Positions 26,233-36,919 of a stretch of 64,000 nucleotides of DNA are shown here, one piece after another. Every line of letters begins with the position of its first letter. The first letter of the stretch is position 1. The DNA lies in the NCBI GenBank assembly GCA_000320545.1, contig ADNK01001384.1, forward strand, positions 25,001-89,000, written 5' to 3'. Source of the stretch: Bigelowiella natans CCMP2755 (lineage: Eukaryota; Cercozoa; Chlorarachniophyceae). Made by a program: the position numbers and the translations under genes. Below the pieces are notes generated by a model, which had not been told where the DNA came from, did no database searches, and saw only the letters and a list, made by a program, of their open reading frames with translations.

Positions 26233-26852
26233 TCATTAGCGCTGCAGTTTATGCAAAATTGAGAATTTCGATCGTGCGTTACATTATAATCATTGTAATG
26301 CAAATCATTTTTTCCTAAGAAAATTGTCGGTACCTTTATGAGATCGTCCTTATTGATACCGTCGACATATTGCAGAAGGCCATCGCAGCCCACCACCTCT
26401 TCGAAACACACGTCAGATGGCTCAATCCCCGAGGCATGAGCGACGGATTTGAATTCGCATGATCTTAGCATTTCGTAATCTTTGATACGGAATGACCTCA
26501 TGATCCTTGATCGATTTCTGAATTGCACGACCGACTTAAAGCCCGAGTGGTGGTAGCTCTGTTTTGGCGTGGGCGCTGTTGTTTTTGTCGCTCGTCTCCC
26601 AAACCCTTCTCTCGGTACCCTGCCCCAGGACTTTCCAATATTTTGACGAGTTCTCACGACGCGATTGGAGCGTGAGAACTGCTCTATTTGTTGCAACGGT
26701 CCTTGGGCTAACTGCCGAGCAGAAAGGGGTATGACCGTCGTCGACGGCAATAATAGCATAATCGCTGAGTTCATGGCTATAATAGCTAGAAGGGAGACGA
26801 GACTACGTAGGGATATCTGCATGGTAGCTGCAGGGGGGGATAGTCGCCGCAT
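24127..26852 (-). CDS. TRMT11: tRNA (guanine10-N2)-methyltransferase catalytic subunit, TRM11/TRMT11 type
   Basis: Forms N2-methylguanosine at tRNA position 10. Exons in order: 26334-26852, 25888-26181, 25576-25689, 25427-25491, 25227-25300, 24802-25108, 24617-24691, 24450-24514, 24127-24344; all phases agree; 576 residues. Family marks: ILVHGAHEIWAEGRSHEE, FTAMDPELSFLMCNLAG, the SAM motif VLDPFCGSCSILLAAAHLGA, GVDVDAKVL, the catalytic DPPYG (TDPPYGIMEI), LVDGGRVTFFWP and KWSRWLVT. The first 110 residues exceed the yeast and human proteins and start with a strongly hydrophobic stretch (about residues 12-40) resembling a signal peptide. About 75 residues of charged low-complexity sequence are inserted between GVDVD and DPPYG. 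Trm11 normally works with Trm112. Confidence 0.92.
24745..24782. repeat. (AT)n microsatellite
   Basis: In the intron 24692-24801 of the TRM11-type gene, just beside the 3' splice site of exon 24617-24691. Confidence 0.9.
26188..26230. repeat. (GA)n microsatellite
   Basis: Immediately upstream (minus-strand sense) of the acceptor of exon 25888-26181. Read on the transcript it is a CT tract, acting as polypyrimidine tract. Confidence 0.9.
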
Positions 26853-27207
26853 AAGGAGATCTATGGGTGAAAGAATCCCCCACCCCTTCTAGCCGATGGA
26901 GTCGGATGAGAGAATTGTTGCTTCAGTTGCAGCGGCGGTGAAGTATGGTCCAAAATATTTAGATATTCTCGTATGTAAAAAGTAATTAAAAATAAAGGGC
27001 GTATTTGGGTGATATCAAGCAATAATTTGATGTCGCATTTAATAATTGTAGGTAAAACGTCCCTGTTTACCTTGATGGAACCGAATAAGAAATAAGAAAC
27101 AGAACCAACCGAAGGGCGCCGTTCCCTAAGGCTTGCCATCAGACCGTGGTGGCTGAGTTACTTCTGCGGTTGTGGGTGGAATTGACTTCTTCAGTCCATT
27201 AGGAGTC
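26853..27207. promoter_or_regulatory. Putative bidirectional promoter, TRM11 (-) / ODA docking gene (+)
   Basis: 355 bp between divergent start codons. AT-rich around 26940-27050. No specific motif was recognised. Confidence 0.4.
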
Positions 27208-28001
27208 ATGGCTGACGCCTCGTCAGGAAGGAGGTAGGCAAGAGCTTTTGACTTATGGCGAGTCCGCTGTTTTAATGAATGTTCCCCGCATGATAGGTCT
27301 AAGACGGAACTTCTCGCAAAATTGAAGCAGGAGGCCGAAGACTACGAGACGTAAGGAATTCTCTCTGTGATCTGTTCAAACTTTGTCTGCTGCTACGACG
27401 TTCTTGGATGTCATGATATGTGAAATGCGTTGATGATGATGATACAAGATGCTGAAAATGACTCCTCATAAGAACCAGGAAAAAAACCCAATTTCCGACT
27501 GAATCTTAACCACTGCTTGTGCTTGGCGAACGACGCAGAAAAATCAGGATTGAGCGCGGAAAAGTCTGCCACTGCGAGGGAGAGAAGGAGCGGCATGCAG
27601 AAACGCTCGCCGAGCATCGAAAGCGCCAGCCTCAATGCAACTATCGCAGCAGCAGCGCTGCTGTCTCTACAATGGCGACGACTGCAACCCCAACCTCAAG
27701 TCATCAACTACGGAGTAGCGGGCATCGACAACTTCAGTCAACAGCCCAGCAGGATCTACGTCAGGTGCGACTCCTCGAGAACAGGCTCTCCAAGGCCGTC
27801 ATGCGGCTTGCCGAGACTAATAACCACAACCGAATCCTGCGCTCGAAATTTGATCATTTCCGACGTGAGAAGGTCGGTGACAACAGCAATGACGACAATG
27901 ACGATGCCCATGTTATTCGTTGCTCCGAGAAGGAGCACAGATGTCCCACACGAAACTAAGCAACATTTGTCCGGAAGTTGATAAACGCACGCTTAACACA
28001 C

Positions 28002-28040
<39 letters not shown>

Positions 28041-29490
28041 ATATTTTTATATGCAGGAGATCGAGGACACGTCTTGTCCTAGATTGCGTTGACTATGCAA
28101 TATATCTGATGGTGGTTATCATCATCATCATCATCATCATCATCATTATCATCATTATCATATATTTCAGGAGACGTTTGATTCACGATATCGTAAACTA
28201 AAGCGCGAGCTTCACCGCCGGAAGAAGACCCTGCATAAGCTGCAAGAAGCGACGCAAAAGTCTGAAAAAGAGCTGGAGACGGCCCAAGAGGAAGTCAATT
28301 CGCTGAGGGAAGAGATTGTGACAGAGACCAATAATTTTAGGCAGCAACAGTTGGAGATTACGAGGTGATAATGCTAATAATGCAACTGAAGTAAGAAGCA
28401 GGCGGTGGAGGAAAGTGGTGTTTGCTAGTTGATACAACGTTCAAAAAGGTTTGGGGGGGGGGCAAGGGTCGTCGCCATCAGTGATTGCGACAGTCTACAC
28501 GCCACTTCTTTATATATTGGCTACCGATGTTTGTCCTAACAATCCTTGATAATATTGCACAGGGCTACGAAGTCCGCTGCCCCTCCCAAACGCCCCCCCT
28601 CCTCCTCCTCCTCCTCCTCCTCCTCCTCATCGTCCTCCTCTTCCTCCTCGACGGCCAAGTCGTACGAGGAGGCGTTCAAAGCGGTGCTGCTTCAATCAGG
28701 GTGGGCCGACCTCAACAGCTTAATCAAGGCCTTCATCGCCAACGAAGACAGCAACTACAACACCAGCCGGATGACGAAGGAGCTAGAGCAGGTGCGCGTG
28801 CAAGTAGCGCATTACGAGCAACACAGCTCCGCATCTGAAGTCGCAGTGGCGAAGCAGCAGCAGATTATCTCCGACCTCGATCAGAGGCTGACGAAGACCA
28901 ACACCGTTACCCAAACCTATCGAAAACGCTACGACAAGGCCTTGGGGGTCGTCGGAGTCCTCAAGAAAGGCATTCGTGAGATCTTCGACCTCATGGACTG
29001 TGAGGAGCCTATCCAGAAGGGGGGGGGGGCGGGGGGCTACGACAACGACGATAACGACACGAAGCTGAGGGGTACTGGCGGAAGTGATAGTAGCCGCGGC
29101 AGCAGCCGTCGTTACGATGTAGTCGGTGAAGTGACAGAGGCCAACATGGGGCGCTATCTTGCGGCCATAGAAGAGCGGACCAATGAACTGCTCGCCAACT
29201 TTGATGATGAGAAAGATGAACATGACGAGGAGGAGGAGGACGACGACGAAAAGGGAGACGACGAAGGGGCTGATGGGAAAGACGAGGAGGGGGATGATGA
29301 TGAGGATCATGATCATAATCGCGATGACGGTAACGATGATGATGACAAAAATGATGGCATAAGGAGGATTGAGAATCACAAAAAGGACTGCAGTGATGAC
29401 GATGATGACAACGACGATGGAGGCCTTTTGGACGTGATGCCCTTGTCACTCGATGAGCTCAGAGCGAGGATAGCGGCAAAAATGAACTGA
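27208..29490 (+). CDS. Outer dynein arm docking complex coiled-coil protein (ODA1/DC2, CCDC114/CCDC63 family)
   Basis: Helps attach outer dynein arms to axonemal doublets. Exons 27208-27233, 27297-27350, 27539-27872, 28171-28364, 28563-29490; all phases agree; 511 residues. Coiled-coil through most of the length. The family core is visible: LLENRLSKAVMRLAETNNHN, then RREKETFDSRYRKLKREL, and later GWADLNSLIKAFIANEDSNY, which corresponds to the 'L..FI..E..N' segment of CCDC114/CCDC63. Exon 5 opens with a poly-Ser run coded by (TCC)n, and the C-terminus has a long D/E-rich stretch. Family members are 550-670 residues, so this one is slightly short. If correct, the organism builds motile flagella. 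Confidence 0.8.
28006..28168. repeat. (GA)n and (ATC)n microsatellites
   Basis: (GA)n at 28006-28038 and (ATC)n at 28107-28160, both in intron 3 of the ODA docking gene. Confidence 0.9.
28592..28653 (+). repeat. (TCC)n trinucleotide repeat inside coding exon
   Basis: Encodes about 18 consecutive serines near the start of exon 5 of the ODA docking gene. Confidence 0.9.
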
Positions 29491-30269
29491 TTTGAGTATT
29501 CGCTGACTGCTCTCTGAGCAGTATGTAGTCATTGGTCGCTGAGAGACTAAGCTCCTTTGGTGGACGATAGATTAGCGACACGCTCTTGTATGCATTATGT
29601 GCATCATTTAATCAATAGTAGATATTATTTATGTAGATATTTCTGATCGCCAGCACATCATATGTCATTCGAACAACGATGGAGGCAGGCAGTATAAGTA
29701 AACTAGTAAACACTACACCAACAGAGATTGCAGCTGCTGTATTTAATGGATCTTCATTCTCGCTAGTGCACCGCTACACATATGTATAAGTATACTGCAT
29801 TTTCAATGAAGAAGCGTATCAACGTGTATACCCCCTATTTACTGCTACATGCATACACATGTTAGATCGGCCTGTATAGCAACCGACTAAGGCAATGCTA
29901 AAATGGCAAGGTGCACTAGAAGGTGTAATGCGATCATAACCATAATTAACAAAGAAGATACTATTAAAGCCAAGCTACATGCGTATAAACACGCTGACCT
30001 GCGACGCCCAGGTATGCGGTGCTTTCTCGCGTCACATGTCTGGAATCAGCAAATGAAAGATCGCGCAGCAATTGAATAATGTATTATTGCATAGAATGCA
30101 GCTGTCCAGCATCGACATGCATATGCATAGGTGCGCGCCGGGGAGACTATGTACGTACATGTATAGCTTTAGTCTGGCTAGAGGCAGAGCAAGAGAAACG
30201 AAATGCATATCTTATATGCACAATAGAATGCTAGCTTCATTTTATGCTTCAGTTGAGGGTCTGAGGGTG
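29491..30269. other. 3' spacer between convergent ODA docking and HECT genes
   Basis: About 780 bp. AT-rich parts with ACACATATGTATAAGT-type words. No coding potential was recognised. Confidence 0.5.
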
Positions 30270-33191
30270 CTAATACAACCCAAATCCTTCCGCGTATTCC
30301 AGCGTCAAGAGCAGCTTCTCTCGCAGCTTCTCGTAGGTCTTGTACTGTGGTAGTATCAGGGTGTTGAAGCACGTATGAGCCGAGGGAAGGTTGGCCTCGT
30401 TATTGCCGCCACTTTGAATGATCATCTTGAGGCCGGACACGCCGCTGATTGGAACTCGGTCGCTCCCCGTGACGAAGGTTAAAAGCCGTTTCTTCTGCTC
30501 TTGCGACAGGGTCCGGAAGCACTGCCAGAAAAATTGCACGACGGGAGTCTGAGTAGCAATGTTTGGCTTTGTTCCATTCCTTGTTGCTGACGATGATGAT
30601 GGTGACGACGGCGATGGTGATGATGATATCAACGCAGCTGGCCGTGCAGCTCCTACCCCTCCTCCTCTTGATAATAAGGATGATGGGGAGGTGGGCGATA
30701 AGACAAGGTCGCTTGGCCTCATCCCTCGCATTGGTGGTTCCTGTTGTTTGATGTCGGTGTGCTTTCCTTCACCACTTTCACCACTGTTGGAGACGTGGTT
30801 ATTATGCCTCGGCCCCGTCGTCGTCGTCGTCGTCGTGGCCGCTTCTGTTGTTGTTGTGGTTGGTGTTGGCGTTGTTTCGAATCCCTCGTAGCTCACCGAA
30901 TCCTCCAGGCCGTCGAGGTCGGCTTCAGGGCTGCCGCAAATGAGGCACTCGAGCTCCTGTGGTGTCATCAGCGACAGAGCCTTTGCCTTGTAGCCCTCCC
31001 GCCTCCCGATGACGCGCAGAAATCCTTTCTGAAACGCCCGGAACGGCGCCTCGATCGACCGGTTCAGGATCCAATCCGCATATTTCTCCACGTACTCGCG
31101 CCGATTCGCCTTGGTGACCGCAATATCGCTCCCGCCCTCGACGAGAGGGATGCTCCGGGGCCCCCCGTTGAGCGTCGCTGCTCTCCTGTCCGTCACCTCG
31201 AAGTACAGGCCCAGGCCCTCCACAAGGCTGGCGTCGTCGTAATCGAGCAGCTTGGAGAGATTGCTGGCGAGTTCGGGGAAGCTGTGACTCAGCTCCCTGA
31301 GCCCTACTCGTTCCCCAAGCAGCTTTGCGTAGATTGCTCGCGGAAAGCGCATGTCTAGGATGACCTGGTTGTAGATCGCCAGGCCGAGCACCATGCCGAC
31401 GACCGAGTACTCCCATTCCCGTCCCTCGAGCTCTTTCCCCTCCTGCAACTGAAGCGTTTGGAACCAATGGATGCTGCTGCTGCTGCTGCTGCTTCTCTGC
31501 GTATTAGTACTATTTTTAGTCGTAGTAGTAGTAGTAGAATCTTTATTATCGATGCTGCTGCTCTTGTCTCCGCTTCTGCTGGCAAAGGAGGTAGTCGTTG
31601 TTTTTACGGTGTTGTAGTTCTCATCATAACAGGTGAAAAGTCCCTGCTCAGGGGCCAGAAGGCGCCTCGTGAGCAGCTGGAAGAATTCCTTCGTCACACC
31701 ACCAGCATCTAGCGCGTACTCCCCATAGAACATCACCTTTAAGGCCTTCTTCAGGTCGTCCTGATGCTCCATCAGCTGCTGCACCGTGTCCTCGATGATG
31801 TGACTACGGCGAACGACGAGGACAAGATAGGGCATGGGCGGGGTGAGGCTGATGTAGGAGCGCAGCATCGCCCTCTCCAGGTGCTGCTGCTGCTCGATCA
31901 TGGCCTCGAATTTGATGATCTTGGCCTTGGAGGCCGCGTCCAGAATGAAGGGGAAGGAGCAGAAGCTGAACTGGTTGGGCCAAACCTTTGGATATTCCAC
32001 GATATGCAGCCAGATGTAGTAGTGGAGCTTCAGATCGATCACCACGTTATCATCGATCTCGTTGTCCCCGCCGTCGTGAAGCAATGATTGTGCCCGGTGC
32101 CTGCTGTTGCTGCCGCCACTGCTTTTGTTGATAACGGGGTTGTAAAAGCGCTCAGGGCTCACCCCAAACACCACACCGCTCCTTCCTCTGCTGCCTCTTG
32201 CAGCTAATGACGAGTCCCACTCCGAAAGTATGTGCTGGTTTGCTTCATAGATCACCTGCATGGCTTTTGTCGCTTGCTTGACGATTGGCCTGATGAGCCT
32301 GCTCTTTCTGCTCCTAGTGACAGCTGTTGATGAAGGCGTCTCCGTGGCGCCCCCCCCCCTCCTCCTCCTTTTCATTAACCTCCAACTAGCCTTGCTAGTA
32401 CTACCTCGAAGCAACGTGTCTGATATTACGTGTTGGATGTACTGAATCGCTTTCTCCATCATTTCCCTTGGCCATCCCTGCAGCGCGCAGCGCACATGTA
32501 GCCGCACGGTGTCGTCAAGATCACCAGCTTGCAAGAAGAATATCTCACTTACTGCCTCGACTAATTCGTCGACATTGTCAACATTATCATCGCCATTATT
32601 GGTAATGGAGGACTGTGAGGAGGAAGAGGAGTTGTTTGTCTTTTCCTGGATTATAAACTGACTTTTCCCCTCCTCCTCCTCCTCCTCCTCCTTCTCCTTA
32701 TCTTGCTGCTGCCGCTCAGAGTCATGATGATAAAGAGCGAGAAAAAGCATCGTCTTCAGCAGGCAAGATGCGACGTTTTCAGGGCTAGCCCACGGCTGCC
32801 TAGAAGGGTTTTCGAACGGCGAGTTCCACTCGACAGGGGACGCGAGCACCTTTTTTTTTTGGCACAAGGAACACAAGCAACACACATCCGCTCTTTCATT
32901 AAAAACGCTCCTAGTCTCCCATATAATTTCAAACGAGTTTACTATTTTAGCGCCTTGGTCACAAAAATCTAGAAAGCAATGAAGAAATGGGGTGGCAGGA
33001 CAATATCAGGGAGAAATGCGCCAGGAAGAGGGGAGGGGCGAGGGGGTTAGAGGTCAACCTTAAGCATTTCTCTGAGTGCTTTAAACATTGTAATCTCTTG
33101 TTTTTCTTCTTTACATAATCTCATGGTTGATTCTACACGTTCGAAATCGATTAATATTGGAGCGGTAGCCGTAGGAGAAGTGCAACTCGAA

Positions 33192-33223
<32 letters not shown>

Positions 33224-33817
33224 TGAGAGAGAACGAGCGTGGGCTCTTTTCTTCGTAGCTGTCGAATTTCTTCTTGCCTCCGTTGTACTTTTTGGATTTT
33301 TAGACGATGTGAGTGCTATGGGGTCTCTTCCTTGATTTATCGTTTCGATGCTCTCGGACATATTTCCCCTGTTCTTTGCATCCACCCCGTCACGCTCGCC
33401 CCCCTTCCTCTCCTTCTTCTCGTCTTCCCGACTTTCGTGGCAGTCTAGGAATGGTATACAAAATGCACGACCAAAAGAGAGAGGGTCGCTGAAGGTCTTC
33501 CACAAAGGGCCTGCTCCCTTCCCTCCCTGTTGTTTCCCCTCCCCCACATTCTCCATACTCTTGCACTTCGAATTAGTGTCCCCGTGGGCATTAGGAATGT
33601 CCGTCTTGAAAGATCGTCCCGCCATCGTCTTATGCAGTATGTGCAAGGTCGGCGAGTCCAGAATCGAGCTCTCTCCTCCGTGCGAAACCTTCTGGCGCTT
33701 GTTCTTGTTGTTGTCGCTGCTGCTGATGCCTAAAGTGCGCTTGCATCCGGCACCGTCGGATTTATTCTTAGCTTGGGGATCGTCCATCGAGCGAAGCAGA
33801 GGGGGGAGCAAGTGCAC
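30270..33817 (-). CDS. HECT-type E3 ubiquitin ligase, UBE3A/E6AP-like
   Basis: Transfers ubiquitin via a catalytic Cys thioester. Two exons: 33059-33817 and 30270-32849, joined in phase 0 (donor AAG/gttgac, acceptor after an A11-G run); about 1,112 residues. The HECT domain fills the C-terminal half. Seen: PYLVLVVRRSHIIEDTV, GEYALDAGGVTKEFFQLL, VVGMVLGLAIYNQVILDMRF, ECLICGSPEADL, and the active-site LPSAHTCFNTLILPQ with Cys 34 residues from the end. The C-terminus ends AEGFGLY. The N-terminal exon is charged with a basic NKRQKV-type nuclear signal and a Ser run. Low-complexity inserts (poly-Thr, Ser, Pro) interrupt the HECT domain at two places, the larger about 100 residues within the C-lobe side. 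No UBE3A AZUL zinc finger is seen. Confidence 0.9.
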
Positions 33818-34048
33818 TCCCCGTGGCGATCAGCGAACGATCAGCGTCAGCAGCACAGCGGGGTAGGGCTACTCGTATGTGATGTGGATCTTGAAATTCG
33901 ATACGAGTGTTACTGATTGTGAGGACTTCATTTGGGTTGTCGCAGGAGTAAAACGACATGTATTTATTAGGTTGTCGCGGGTATAAAATAGCATGTATTG
34001 TTGTATCATTGTCGCCTCTCACCTCCCTTCCCCCCGGCCCGATCGACG
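33818..34048. promoter_or_regulatory. Putative bidirectional promoter, HECT (-) / serine dehydratase (+)
   Basis: About 230 bp between divergent starts. Contains GGTATAAAATAGC near 33978-33990, a TATA-box-like element about 60 bp upstream of the chosen ATG of the dehydratase. Confidence 0.5.
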
Positions 34049-35099
34049 ATGTGGAGGCTGCAGCAGCAGGGCCTGGGGCGGTGCTACGCCTCAATTCTGA
34101 GAGGAATGTCCACCCGGAACCGGTGGCCACGTGCGGCAACGCAGCCCTGTTTGCCCATGGCAACGAAGAGACGTGGATTCGTCGTCCCCGCTAGCGCCTC
34201 GTCGTTCGCATCATCTGTGAGCGAGGCGACCAAAAGAGATGTTCCCCCGCCGAGTATTTTCAACGATGTTCTGGGTCCGGTTATGCGAGGACCGTCGTCT
34301 TCGCACTCGGCTGCGGCATTGAGGATTGGGAGGATTGTGAAGATGCTTCTGGAGGACGGGCTCTCTCATCATCCACATTCAACTGCTGGCGGAGATACTG
34401 CAGGTGCTGCTCTACAGGAGAAAAATGCAACTGCAGAGGGAACGACGAGGCCACCGCGGGTAAAGCTTCTGGTTGAGTACGATCCGAACGGCTCACTCGT
34501 CACCACACATGACGGGCAAGGGTCAGATATGGGGCTCCTGGGGGGGCTAATGGGATGGGAGGCAGATGATTCTCGACTGACAAACTTCAAGGAAGAGGCT
34601 GCGAAGGCTGGTCTCGAGATGGAGGTGCGCTACCTCAGCTACGGCGCTCAGCATCCGAATACGTATAGAATGACCGCCACCTCAGATAATGGGAGTAGGG
34701 TCGAGGCGACAGCCATCTCAACCGGGGGGGGCATAATAGAATTTCTTCAAGTAGACGGGTTCCCCGTTACCTTTCGTGGCGACCGCGAGGAGCTTTTGGT
34801 ATGGATGGAGGAGCGCCCAGAATGCGAGGAAAAGAAGGAGAACAGGAAAAGGAATGATAAGCATGCCGAGGAAGAAGGAAAGGTCTCCGATTTCATCGAA
34901 AGAGCGTTGGAAGAGAGCAATAGGAAGAATATCGATACCTTTGCCACGGTTTACGAGATGGAGGGCAACACGGCAGCACCATCAGGCAGCAAAAAACTCT
35001 TACTCCAAGTCTCTTCTTCGTCCGAAACCGTCATCAAAAGTATTCTAGAAAAGCTCCGGTGTGACCACCGTGATAGGAGCTCTGCATCCTCTTCAAACG

Positions 35100-35132
<33 letters not shown>

Positions 35133-36148
35133 ACATCCTAATCAAAAAGGTGGCCGCCATTCGCCCTGTTCTACCGGTGAAAGACCCTGGAAGACAGGGG
35201 CGTCTGGTACCCTTCCTGAACGTAGCGGAAATGGAACAATACGCCGAGGATCACGACAACATGCCTCTCTGGCAGCTCGGCGCCCGCTACGAAAGCGCCC
35301 GGGGCAACATGAGCGAGGACGAAGTGCTCGACGCCATGCTAAGGACCGCTTCGATAATGAGGGGTAGCGTTGAGGAGGGACTGGCAGGGACCTCATACTC
35401 CGACAGAATCTTGCCCTGCCAGAGCTCGAGCCTAGCGCGTGCCATGAACCAGGGCCAAGTGATCCCCGGCGACGTGCTGAACAAGGTGATTTTGTACGTC
35501 ACAGCCATCATGGAGGTCAAGAGCTCGATGGGGGTCATTGTCGCAGCTCCGACTGCGGGCTCCTGCGGTGCGTGCCCTGGCACCATTCTCGCCGTCGCCG
35601 AGCAGCTGGGAAAGGACGAGGTAGAGGTCGCACGCGCCCTCCTCGTGGCAGGCATCGTCGGGGTGATGATCGCGAAGCATGCCACCTTCGCGGCAGAGAT
35701 GGGAGGGTGCATGGCTGAATGTGGAGCAGGGTCCGGTATGGCAGCAGCTGCAATCACAACCATGGCTGGAGGGGACACGAAGCAGGCCCTCGGCGCAGCG
35801 TCGCTTGCGTTGCAGAACTCGTTTGGAATGACCTGCGACCCCATCGCCAACCGCGTGGAGGCACCTTGCCTCGGCAAGAATGTCATGGCCGCGACGAACT
35901 CGATATCGTGTTCCAACATGGCCATGGCAGGCTACCGACACCTCATCCCGTTGGATGAAGTTCTGGTCGCGATGAAGGCGGTGGGCGAGCAGCTGCCACA
36001 TGAGCTGAGGTGTACAGGAAAGGGGGGCATCAGCGCAACCCCTACCGCTCGAGCAATCGAAGCAAAACTGAAAAATAATGATAACGGCTCGAATGGGGAT
36101 GATAGAGGGGCAAGACCTACTCCGGGAGGGAGCAAAATACAATGCTGA
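34049..36148 (+). CDS. L-serine ammonia-lyase (L-serine dehydratase), single-chain iron-sulfur type
   Basis: Converts L-serine to pyruvate and ammonia using a 4Fe-4S cluster. Intronless, 699 residues from the ATG at 34049 (an in-frame ATG at 33998 would overlap the TATA-like region). N-terminus MWRLQQQGLGRCYASILRGM looks like a mitochondrial transit peptide. Beta-type domain: IFNDVLGPVMRGPSSSHSAA (GPSSSH signature). Alpha-type domain: APTAGSCGACPGT, MAECGAGSGMAAAAI and TCDPIANRVEAPCLGKN, which supply cluster cysteines and substrate loops. The two are joined by a 200-residue linker with a poly-Ser run coded by (AGT)n at 35100-35131. This is the bacterial SdaA-like class, distinct from the PLP enzyme usual in animals and fungi; its presence in protists may reflect old transfer. 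Confidence 0.93.
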
Positions 36149-36218
36149 TGATCTGTCAATCTAGCAATGCTGAAGTCTTTCGTCATGATTGCAGCGCAGC
36201 TCTCTGATTGCAAGACGG

Positions 36219-36284
36219 ATGTAATGAATCAAATTAAATTTGTTCAATGGTCACCCTAATGTAGCTGTGCAAAGCAGCGGCTAC
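36219..36284 (+). repeat. Dispersed repeat, copy A
   Basis: Shares the ordered blocks GATGTAATG, TTCAATGGTCACCCTAATG, TAGCT and GCAGCGGCTAC with the copy near 54.5 kb. Confidence 0.6.
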
Positions 36285-36582
36285 GTGTGTGATGTGTAAG
36301 TTAATAAATTAACCAGATCACATGACCGTCAATGGCGAGTGCAGTGTGCGAGGCACACCTCGCAAAGCGATGCGACCATGTTGTGCGACAGCAATGTGGA
36401 TTCTGCGAAAGTGCACGCAGTTATCTAGCTAGCTAGTAATGATGCACGGCAGCAATGCTAGAATGACCCTTTTTGAGGCTAAGCAATGATAGCAACCCAC
36501 ATGTGAATGCATATCAACCGAAAGAATATCATAGAGAATGTTAATATGCAGCGCGCTATGCTGCTGTCTATAGCTGATAGCA

Positions 36583-36584
36583 TG

Positions 36585-36657
<73 letters not shown>
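36583..36657. repeat. (AT)n microsatellite pair
   Basis: Two long AT tracts separated by ACATATATA-type imperfections. Confidence 0.95.
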
Positions 36658-36658
<1 letters not shown>

Positions 36659-36919
36659 ATTTGTATGTGTTTAGAAGATGTTTTCAAGGCGGCTTTGCAA
36701 ACGGCGATGGAATCCTGCTCCTTACACTTATGCATTCCCGCTTGTAGTAACAAATACATATCTACCATACAAATCATTGCCATTACACTATCGTCAGCGG
36801 TTATACATGCCATGATGTCATATCCCCTTAGCTCACGAGATATTGCTCTCATACGAATGTCGTTACCCTACCTCGGGTTCTCTGCAACAGTTGTCGCATC
36901 TTTTCGACTTAGATGTCGC

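Larger units (their letters stand above)
36149..36919. other. 3' spacer with a dispersed repeat copy, CTAG words and (AT)n
   Basis: Contains a roughly 65-bp repeat (36219-36284) with a second copy at 54500-54579, a CTAGCTAGCTAG cluster at 36424-36436, and two (AT)n tracts at 36583-36657. No coding is supported. Confidence 0.7.

Noticed and set aside
28783-29379. 198-residue minus-strand ORF opposite the ODA docking gene
   Set aside because: It is the mirror of the D/E-rich coding repeat (poly-Ile/Val reading of GAT/GAC runs); the plus strand has the family motifs.
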